Assembly: GCA_014762505.1 (NCBI GenBank)
Contig: JABURS010000032.1
Span: 62,001 to 126,000 of the forward strand
Length of the DNA: 64,000 bases
DNA from: Chromatiales bacterium
GTDB lineage: Bacteria > Pseudomonadota > Gammaproteobacteria > SpSt-1174
Direction of reading: 5' to 3'
Shown: one piece after another, positions 57,754 to 64,000 of the stretch
Position numbering within the stretch: the stretch's first letter is position 1
Layout of the letters: every line of letters begins with the position of its first letter
Notes under the pieces: generated by a model
Database searches by the model: none
What the model saw: the letters and a program-made list of their open reading frames with translations, nothing else
What the model was told of the DNA's origin: nothing
Position numbers and translations under genes: made by a program

Positions 57754-58323
57754 ATGTCTGAAGCAAATCCGTATACCGCGCCGGGCAGCGCGGTGGCCGA
57801 TGCCACCGTGGCCTTTGCCGAGCCGAAGTTCTTCGGTACCGGGCGCCTGGGTCGCCTGCGCTATTTCGGTTACAGCGTCCTGTTCTCGCTCCTGCTCTTC
57901 GTCGTGCTGGGTATCGCCGGGGCGGTGCTGACGCCGATGATGAGCGCCAGCCCCGAGGCGGCCGGCGCGACCATCATGGCCGTCTATGGGGCGGTCGTCA
58001 TCCTCAGTATCGTGATTTCCGTATTCCTCGGCGTGCAGCGTCTGCACGACATGGGCTACAGCGGCTGGCTGTGGCTGCTGCTGCTGGTGCCGATCGTCAA
58101 CATCCTCATGTCGCTGTTCATGCTCTTCGCGCCGGGGACGGACGGCGAGAACGCTTATGGCCTGCCGCCCAAGCCGAATACGACGGGCGTCTACCTGATG
58201 GCCCTGGCCGTGCCGGTGGTCATGATCTTTGTCGTCGGTGTGCTGGCGGCGATCGCGATCCCGGCCTACCAGGACTATGTCGAGCGTGCGCAGCAGATGC
58301 AGATGGACGGTTACAACCGCTGA
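57754..58323 (+). CDS. DUF805 membrane protein with pilin-like C-terminal helix
   Basis: This 189-residue protein starts MSEANPYTAPGSAVADATV. The DUF805 core is GRLGRLRYFGYSVLFSLLLF, FLGVQRLHDMGYSGWLWLLLLVPIVN and FAPGTDGENAYG. The C-terminus carries a hydrophobic helix GVLAAIAIPAYQDYVERAQQ, which is like the start of mature type IV pilins. DUF805 proteins are inner-membrane proteins of unknown role. GGGAGA precedes the ATG. A strong terminator follows. Confidence 0.85.
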   Translation: MSEANPYTAPGSAVADATVAFAEPKFFGTGRLGRLRYFGYSVLFSLLLFVVLGIAGAVLTPMMSASPEAAGATIMAVYGAVVILSIVISVFLGVQRLHDMGYSGWLWLLLLVPIVNILMSLFMLFAPGTDGENAYGLPPKPNTTGVYLMALAVPVVMIFVVGVLAAIAIPAYQDYVERAQQMQMDGYNR

Positions 58324-58344
58324 CCGGCCGCGCTATGCTGAACG

Positions 58345-58377
58345 GACGAACGGCCGGGTTTCCGGCCGTTCGTCTTT
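58345..58377 (+). terminator. rho-independent terminator after the DUF805 gene
   Basis: GACGAACGGCCGG, loop GTTT, CCGGCCGTTCGTC is a perfect 13-bp stem followed by TTTC. It lies just before the DUF938 gene start. Confidence 0.75.
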
Positions 58378-58400
58378 CTGCGCCTGCCCGGGAGTCCCGT

Positions 58401-58997
58401 ATGAACAAGCCCTTTGCCGAATCCTGTGAACAGAACCGCGGCCCCATCCTCGAGGTGCTGGTCGCGCTCTTCGACCGGCCGGGGCGGGTGCTGGAGCTGG
58501 GGTCGGGGACCGGCCAGCACGCGGTGTATTTCCCGCTGCATCTGCCGCAGCTGGACTGGCAGCCGACGGACGTGGCCGGGGCCCTGCCGGGCATCCGGCT
58601 GTGGCTGGCCGAGGCCGGCCTGCCCAACGTGCGGGAGCCGCTGGCGCTGGACGTATGTGCGGACCCGTGGCCGGCCGGGCCCTACGACTACGTCTTCTCC
58701 GCCAATACCGCGCACATCATGCACTGGGCCGCGGTGGAGGCGATGTTCGCCGGCATCGGCCGGGTGCTGGGCGCCGGCGGGCGCTTTGCGCTCTACGGGC
58801 CCTTCAACCGCGAGGGGCGCTACACCAGCGAGAGCAATGCGCGCTTCGATGCCTGGCTGAAGGCGCGCGATCCGGGTAGCGGCGTGCGCGACCTGGAGGC
58901 CCTGGATGCCCTGGCACGGGCCGAGGGACTGGTGCTCGCGCAGGACATCGCCATGCCCGCCAACAACGCCATCCTCTGCTGGGAACGGCCGGCCTGA
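58401..58997 (+). CDS. DUF938 SAM-dependent methyltransferase
   Basis: This 198-residue class I methyltransferase begins NKPFAESCEQNRGPILEVL. SAM motif RVLELGSGTGQHAVYFP lies near residue 30, then WQPTDVAG, DYVFSANTAHIMHW and LYGPFNREGRYTSESNARFDAWLKARDPGSGVRDLE, all typical of DUF938. The substrate is unknown. It is separated from DUF805 by a terminator, so it has its own promoter. Confidence 0.88.
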   Translation: MNKPFAESCEQNRGPILEVLVALFDRPGRVLELGSGTGQHAVYFPLHLPQLDWQPTDVAGALPGIRLWLAEAGLPNVREPLALDVCADPWPAGPYDYVFSANTAHIMHWAAVEAMFAGIGRVLGAGGRFALYGPFNREGRYTSESNARFDAWLKARDPGSGVRDLEALDALARAEGLVLAQDIAMPANNAILCWERPA

Positions 58998-59170
58998 GCC
59001 CAACCCGCGTGGCGCCAGCGACGCGTATGGGCAAATCGCCCAAATCGCGGTTTTGCGCCCGATTTCTTTGCCCGCCCCCGCCGGCCTGCGTAAAATCGCG
59101 CCCATATCTGAACAGAGCGGACACCGATCCGCCGTTGAGCGCCCGCGGGCGCAGCCAAAGGAAGACAGAG

Positions 59171-60322
59171 ATGACCCATATCCGGAGACTCGAGCCGGGT
59201 GGGCTGCGCAGTGCCGCCATGCCGGCCGACGGCCTCGGCGGACACTGCAGCCAAGTGCGGTCAACGGACTCGCGCCGCAAATCCCAGGTGGTCGTCATCG
59301 ACGACCAGCTCACCGGCCGCCGCATCCTCGAGGAGCTGTTGCGCTCGCTCGACGACGCCGTGGAGGTGGTGGGCTATCCCGACGCCGAGACGGCACTGGC
59401 GGCCTGCGGCGGGCGCCTGCCCGACCTGGTGCTGACCGATTACCGGATGCCGGGCATGGACGGCATCGAGCTGGTGCGCCGCCTGCGCCAGCTGCCCGAT
59501 GGCCAGGACCTGCCCGTGGTGATGGTGACCGTGGTCGACGACCGCGCGTTGCGTTACCGCGCGCTGGATGCCGGTGTCACCGACTTCCTGAACCGCCCCA
59601 TCGATCCCCACGAATGCCGTGCACGCTGCCGCAACCTGCTCGCGCTGCGCCGGCAGCAGAGGCTGCTGCGCGACCGCAGCCGCTGGCTGGAGGACCAGGT
59701 GGCCGTGGCCACCCGCGAGATCCGGGCGCGCGAACGCGAGGCCCTGCTGCGGCTGGCGCGGGCGGGCGAATACCGCTGCGAGAGTACCGGCAACCACATC
59801 CACCGCATCGCGGCCTTCTCCCGCCTGATCGCCGAAGGCCTGCAGCTGCCGCTGGCCGACTGCCTGGAGATCGAGATGGCGGCCACCCTGCACGACGTGG
59901 GCAAGACCGGTCTGCCGGACAGCGTGCTGCACAAGCAGGGCTCGCTGAGCGCGGCCGAGGTCGAGATCCTGCAGGGACATACCGTGATCGGCTACGAGAT
60001 CCTCAAGGACAGCCCGTCACGCTACATCCGTCGCGGTGCCGAGATCGCACTGGGTCATCATGAGCACTACGACGGAACCGGCTATCCTAATGGTCTGAGC
60101 GGTGAGGAAATTCCGCTGGCGGCGCGCATCGTCGCGGTGGCCGATACCTTCGAGGAGCTGACGGCGCGACGTCCGTACAAGACGGCCCTGTCGCTCAGCG
60201 AGGCCACGGCCCGCCTGCGGGAGCTCAGTGGTCGTGCCCTGGACCCGACCTGCGTGGATGCCTTCCTGCAGGGCATCGGGCAGGTGCGCGAGATCCAGCA
60301 ACGCTACGCCGACCACGCGTAA
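59171..60322 (+). CDS. rpfG: RpfG-like response regulator with HD-GYP phosphodiesterase
   Basis: This 383-residue protein has an N-terminal receiver domain with phospho-Asp90 ([12 protein letters not shown]). The C-terminal HD-GYP domain has the HD dyad His241-Asp242 ([12 protein letters not shown]) and the GYP-loop [25 protein letters not shown]. In Xanthomonas, RpfG is phosphorylated by RpfC in response to DSF and then degrades c-di-GMP. It is 28 bases upstream of the hybrid kinase, in the RpfG-RpfC order. The receiver begins about 40 residues in, after a low-complexity leader; a later start is possible. Confidence 0.9.
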   Translation: MTHIRRLEPGGLRSAAMPADGLGGHCSQVRSTDSRRKSQVVVIDDQLTGRRILEELLRSLDDAVEVVGYPDAETALAACGGRLPDLVLTDYRMPGMDGIELVRRLRQLPDGQDLPVVMVTVVDDRALRYRALDAGVTDFLNRPIDPHECRARCRNLLALRRQQRLLRDRSRWLEDQVAVATREIRAREREALLRLARAGEYRCESTGNHIHRIAAFSRLIAEGLQLPLADCLEIEMAATLHDVGKTGLPDSVLHKQGSLSAAEVEILQGHTVIGYEILKDSPSRYIRRGAEIALGHHEHYDGTGYPNGLSGEEIPLAARIVAVADTFEELTARRPYKTALSLSEATARLRELSGRALDPTCVDAFLQGIGQVREIQQRYADHA

Positions 60323-60350
60323 GCCCGGCGGCCAGGAGATCCCAACGCGC

Positions 60351-62921
60351 ATGCAGCCTGTCCCCTCGTCCGATCCCGGTCTGCTCGCCCGTCTGCGGGT
60401 GCGCCTGAGACAGCGCCCCGACAGCGAGCACGAGCAGGCCCTGGTACGCATCGGCCTGGTTCTGCTGTTTGCGATCTACCTGTTCTCGCCCTGGTTCTCC
60501 GAGCTCAACGAACACACTGCCCACATCGTCGTCGGCATCGGTGTCTTCTACATCCTGGTCTCGTTCGGCATCTTCCTCTCCATCGTGATCTCGCCGGCCA
60601 TTTCGCCGCTGCGCAGGCTGATCGGCCTGCTGGGCGACATGATCGTGACCAGCGCACTGATGTCCCTGAGCGGCGAGGCGGGCACCCCGCTGGTGGCGGT
60701 GTATCTCTGGGTCACCATGGGCAACGGCTTCCGCTACGGGATTCCCTATCTGGCCGCCGGCACGGTGCTCAGCATCGCGGGCTTCAGCTATGTCTACCTG
60801 AGCACGCCGTTCTGGGCGGACAGCCCGGTGCTCAGCATCAGCATCATGCTCATCCTGGCGGTGCTGCCGATGTACATGGCGACCCTGCTGCGCAAGCTCA
60901 ATGCCGCCATCGAGCGGGCCGAGGCGGCCAACAAGGCCAAGAGCCAGTTCCTGGCCAACATGAGTCATGAACTGCGCACGCCGCTCAACGGCGTGATCGG
61001 CATGACCGACCTGCTGATGGATACCGAGCTCAACAGCGAGCAGCGGGAGCTGGCGCAGACCATCCACAGCTCCGGCGACACCCTGCTGCAGCTCATCGAG
61101 GACATCCTCGACTTCTCCAAGATCGAGGCCGGCAAGCTCACGCTCGAGACCACGGACTTCGACCTGCACGCCCTGGTGGCGAAGACCGCCGGGATGTTCG
61201 AGCACCAGGCCGAGGAGAAGGGGCTGTCCTTTTCCGCGCACGTCTCGCCGAGCACGCCCTTCCTGCTGCGCGGCGATCCGCATCACATCCGCCAGGTGCT
61301 GATCAACATCGTCGGCAACGCGGTCAAGTTCACGCAGGAGGGGCGCGTGGAGCTGCGTGTCTACGCCACCGAGCGGGAGGAGGGCGTGAAGATCCGCTTC
61401 GACGTCATCGATACCGGCATAGGCATCCGCCCCGAGGACCAGCAGCGCATCTTCGACAGCTTCCAGCAGGCGGACACATCGACGACACGCCGCTATGGCG
61501 GCACGGGCCTGGGTACGGCGATCTCGCGCCAGCTGGTCGAGCTCATGGGCGGGCGTATGGGCCTGTCCAGCGAGTACGGCAAGGGTTCGCTGTTCTGGTT
61601 CGAGCTGCCCTTCGACCTGCAGCCCGGCGTCACGGTGGACGCGACCCCGGTGGAGGCGCTGGGTACGCCGCACGTGCTGATGCTGGCCAGCGAGACCACG
61701 GCCGGCAAGCTGGCGCAGCACCTCGGGGGCTGGGGGCTGGAGTCCCGCCGCGTGGCCAGTGGTGCCCGCACGCTCGCCGAGCTGCACGCGGCCGCGGCGG
61801 GCGGCGACCCCTACACCGTCGCACTGATCGAGCGACAGGTGCTGGGGCGTTCTGCCATCGAGTTCGCGCATGACGTGCGGGCCGAACGCGCCCTGCGCCA
61901 TGTCGCCCTGGTGCTGCTGCAGCCCGTGACGGCGAGCGAGGACGACGAGGCCTGGCTGCAGGCGGGCTATTCGGCGGTGATCCATGCGCCGATCGACAAG
62001 ACGCTCCTGTTCAATGCCCTGCACGCCGCCAACTGCCAGCACGAGACCGGCGGTAACGTGGTGTCGCTGGCCGAGCAGTTCCAGAAGCGCCAGCGGGGCG
62101 GCATGCGCATCCTGGTGGCGGAGGACAACGAGACCAACCAGCAGGTGATCCGCGGCATCCTCGCGCGCGGTGGCCATCAGGTCACCGTGGTCGACGACGG
62201 GCAGAAGGCCATGGACCTGCTCGAGGACGATGCGCGGTTCGACATGATGGTGCTGGACATGAACATGCCGAACATGGGCGGCGTGGAGGTGCTGCGCGCC
62301 TATCGCTTCATGGCCCGCAGGAAACCGATCCCCGCCATCATCCTCACCGCGGACGCGACCGTGGATGCCCTGCGCGCCTGCGAGGAGGCCGGGGCCACGG
62401 CCTATCTGACCAAGCCGGTGAACGCGCGCAAGCTGCTCGAGACGATCGCCCGGCATGGCACGCCCGCCGCTGCGAGGGGCGACGACGTGCGGGAGGATCG
62501 GCCGCCCTACGGTGACGATGCCGGGGGCCGCCGGGGAAAGGGGAAGGCCGGCGCGGCGGGGGTGATCGACCGGGACATCCTGGACGGACTGGTGCAGCTG
62601 GGTTCCGGCATGGACTTCCTGCGCGACCTGATCCGCGGCTACACGCGGGACGGTCGCCGGCAGCTCGAGGGTCTGGCCGAGGCGGTACGCGAGGGGGATT
62701 ACCCGGCCTTTCAGGATGCCGTGCACGCCCTGCGCGGCAGCTCCAGCGAGCTGGGCGCCGAGCGGCTGGTCGGGCTCTGCCTCGAGGCGAGGCAGCTAAG
62801 GGCGCTGGATATGGGCGGGGAACGGCCGCAGGATCTGGCGGACCAGATCCATGCGGCGTTCGAGGAGGTCCTGCTGGCGCTGGAGGCCTATGTCTCGGCG
62901 CGACGGGATGCCATGACCTGA
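60351..62921 (+). CDS. rpfC: RpfC-like hybrid sensor histidine kinase
   Basis: This 856-residue protein has about five N-terminal membrane helices with short loops (35-185), the RpfC-type DSF sensor. A histidine kinase follows with H box [19 protein letters not shown] (His206), N box [10 protein letters not shown] and G boxes [11 protein letters not shown] and [12 protein letters not shown]. Next are an eroded receiver-like stretch (about 440-560), a receiver with Asp636 ([11 protein letters not shown]) and an HPt domain with His792 ([13 protein letters not shown]). The order HK-REC-HPt allows an internal phosphorelay to RpfG. Its stop is 11 bases from that of convergent rpfF. Confidence 0.92.
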   Translation: MQPVPSSDPGLLARLRVRLRQRPDSEHEQALVRIGLVLLFAIYLFSPWFSELNEHTAHIVVGIGVFYILVSFGIFLSIVISPAISPLRRLIGLLGDMIVTSALMSLSGEAGTPLVAVYLWVTMGNGFRYGIPYLAAGTVLSIAGFSYVYLSTPFWADSPVLSISIMLILAVLPMYMATLLRKLNAAIERAEAANKAKSQFLANMSHELRTPLNGVIGMTDLLMDTELNSEQRELAQTIHSSGDTLLQLIEDILDFSKIEAGKLTLETTDFDLHALVAKTAGMFEHQAEEKGLSFSAHVSPSTPFLLRGDPHHIRQVLINIVGNAVKFTQEGRVELRVYATEREEGVKIRFDVIDTGIGIRPEDQQRIFDSFQQADTSTTRRYGGTGLGTAISRQLVELMGGRMGLSSEYGKGSLFWFELPFDLQPGVTVDATPVEALGTPHVLMLASETTAGKLAQHLGGWGLESRRVASGARTLAELHAAAAGGDPYTVALIERQVLGRSAIEFAHDVRAERALRHVALVLLQPVTASEDDEAWLQAGYSAVIHAPIDKTLLFNALHAANCQHETGGNVVSLAEQFQKRQRGGMRILVAEDNETNQQVIRGILARGGHQVTVVDDGQKAMDLLEDDARFDMMVLDMNMPNMGGVEVLRAYRFMARRKPIPAIILTADATVDALRACEEAGATAYLTKPVNARKLLETIARHGTPAAARGDDVREDRPPYGDDAGGRRGKGKAGAAGVIDRDILDGLVQLGSGMDFLRDLIRGYTRDGRRQLEGLAEAVREGDYPAFQDAVHALRGSSSELGAERLVGLCLEARQLRALDMGGERPQDLADQIHAAFEEVLLALEAYVSARRDAMT

Positions 62922-62932
62922 GGCCCCGGGTC

Positions 62933-63811
62933 TCAGGCCGCTTCGGTGTCGGCCTTCTGCGACTGACGGCTGACCAGGCGTTCCATCATGCGCAGGTCGC
63001 GGCCGTTGAGCGCGAGGGCCGCGTCCACCCAGATATCGGTGATGTCTGCCAGCTCCTGGTAGGTGACCGGGTCCACGTGGGCACGCACCTTGCGCAGGGC
63101 ACGGAAGCCGTTGCGTGCACGGTTCTCGCGCTTGATGTACTCATACACGGCCATCTCCCCCTCGCCGGCCTCCGCCAGCACGTCCACCACACCCATGTCG
63201 TAGAGTTCCTCGGCGGTGAAGATGCGGCCGCTCAGGATCAGGCGCTCGGCCTGGGCCGGGGTGAGTTTGCGCGACAGCAGGCTGTAGGCGCCCATGCCCG
63301 GGAACAGGTTGAACAGCACCTCCGGCAGGCCGAGCTTGCTGCCCTTCTCGGCGATCAGCACATCGCTGGACATGGCCGTCTCGAAGCCCCCGCCCAGGGC
63401 ATCGCCCTGTACCAGCGAGATGGTGGTGATGTCGCGGTCGAAATGACGGATGTTGGCATGCATGGCGTCGATGCAGCGGCGGGCGTAATGCAGCAGGCCC
63501 TCGCGGTCGCCGGCCTCGACCAGCTGGCGGAACAGGGCGAGGTCGCCACCCAGGTTGTAGACGCCGGGCACGTCGGAGGCGAGCACGTGATAGGCGATGG
63601 GCTGGCCGTTGCAGGCCTGGCCCGAGGCCAGCTGGTCGCACCAGGCGTTCAGGTCCTCGAGCAGGGCGGGCGTGAAGCTCGGGCGCGGCTGGGCATGCAT
63701 GTAGCACCAGGCGACCTCGTGCTTGGCGTCGTAGTGGGTCTTCAGGTTGGTGTAGCGCTTGCTGTTGCGAAGGTCGGTGAGCTTGGCAGTGGCGGCGGTC
63801 TGGCTGTTCAT
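62933..63811 (-). CDS. rpfF: DSF synthase RpfF (crotonase family)
   Basis: This 292-residue crotonase-fold enzyme makes the diffusible signal factor, a cis-2-unsaturated fatty acid, by acyl-ACP dehydration and thioester hydrolysis. It carries both catalytic glutamates in the RpfF pattern: DALGGGFETAMS (Glu144) and GLPEVLFNLFPGMGAY (Glu164). The 20-residue spacing is as in Xanthomonas RpfF (Glu141 and Glu161). RDITTISLVQGDA and LTPAQAERLILSGRIFTAEEL are further family landmarks. AGGAGAG precedes the ATG at 63811. It is convergent with rpfC, giving a complete DSF synthesis, sensing and output set. Confidence 0.92.
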   Translation of the reverse strand: MNSQTAATAKLTDLRNSKRYTNLKTHYDAKHEVAWCYMHAQPRPSFTPALLEDLNAWCDQLASGQACNGQPIAYHVLASDVPGVYNLGGDLALFRQLVEAGDREGLLHYARRCIDAMHANIRHFDRDITTISLVQGDALGGGFETAMSSDVLIAEKGSKLGLPEVLFNLFPGMGAYSLLSRKLTPAQAERLILSGRIFTAEELYDMGVVDVLAEAGEGEMAVYEYIKRENRARNGFRALRKVRAHVDPVTYQELADITDIWVDAALALNGRDLRMMERLVSRQSQKADTEAA

Positions 63812-64000
63812 GGCGTACTCTCCTGCGAAATGGCGATACGGGACTGGTTTACGGGGTCCGTTCAGGACCTTGGTTTCCAGCGGCGTTACCCACCCCCCAG
63901 TGTGCAGCCGCAATTCCTAGAGCTTAGTCAGCATTTCTTCTTTCCGGTTTTTCCGATGGCGATGGATCAGCGGAGCGTGACGGAATCCGTTGTCTGATGC
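63812..64000 (-). other. upstream region of rpfF
   Basis: These 189 bases contain the ribosome site of rpfF and probably its promoter. No clear -35/-10 pair, sigma-54 site or Clp-like palindrome was recognised. No gene is seen; a next gene may begin outside the window. Confidence 0.4.

Noticed and set aside
60225-62726. 833-codon open frame on the minus strand
   Set aside because: It is wholly antisense to the rpfC-like kinase gene and low in recognisable motifs; an artefact of high GC codon use.

Overview
The window is 64 kb of GC-rich (about two-thirds G+C by eye), gene-dense bacterial chromosome. Several gene sets and gene orders are typical of Gammaproteobacteria: priA-argS-SPOR protein, sucA-sucB-lpdA, the PA2779/PA2778-type pair, the RimB-like protease/rimK pair, a split pntAA/pntAB/pntB transhydrogenase and an E. 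coli-type Fpr. The mix, with a DSF quorum-sensing locus outside an obvious Xanthomonas context, suggests a free-living environmental gammaproteobacterium. I cannot name the genus from sequence alone. No tRNA, rRNA or CRISPR array was recognised.

Layout. 0-5.3 kb: end of a malate dehydrogenase, a 5'-3' exonuclease, an RluE-type pseudouridine synthase, a CorA/ZntB transporter, then an overlapping trio of RimB-like zinc protease, RimK ligase and AstE-like deacylase. 5.4-11 kb: a truncated haemoglobin, a fructosamine kinase-like enzyme and a 1356-residue membrane protein of unknown function. 11-15.2 kb: small exported proteins, an esterase, the PA2779/PA2778-like pair and a HAD phosphatase. 15.3-25.6 kb: fructose-1,6-bisphosphatase, a PepSY/two-component operon, hemH with a molybdopterin-binding-domain gene, an HNH nuclease and the pnt transhydrogenase operon. 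25.7-33.4 kb: a cyclic-nucleotide-domain diguanylate cyclase, a DnaA-box cluster, priA, argS, a SPOR protein, an SCP2-like protein and a cupin. 33.5-39.9 kb: penicillin-binding protein 1C, a Ni/Co ECF transporter operon (NikL-like, CbiM, CbiQ, CbiO) and Fpr. 40-45.4 kb: a three-gene membrane cluster that includes a ceramidase-like CREST protein, then a peptidoglycan peptidase, a methyltransferase and an acetyltransferase.

45.4-47.9 kb is accessory DNA. It holds two copies of a 62-bp hairpin repeat bracketing a GFA-family gene, a complete IS3-family element with a -1 frameshift site, and an AT-richer DUF2059 gene. 47.9-57.6 kb returns to core metabolism: the oxoglutarate dehydrogenase genes sucA-sucB-lpdA, a UvrD/PcrA helicase, an orphan TRAP-type binding protein and an outer-membrane barrel protein. 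The right end (57.7-64 kb) has a DUF805 protein, a DUF938 methyltransferase and a DSF signalling locus: an RpfG-like HD-GYP regulator, an RpfC-like hybrid kinase and, converging on them, an RpfF-like DSF synthase.

The intergenic spaces carry at least five families of dispersed, mostly inverted repeats. The most striking is a CACAGAG-based element present at least six times. The best leads for something undescribed are this repeat family, the CREST-plus-WFHPVD membrane cluster, the 1356-residue membrane protein, the DnaA-box/AT-rich region before priA, and a perfect terminator hairpin that also encodes a lipoprotein signal peptide.
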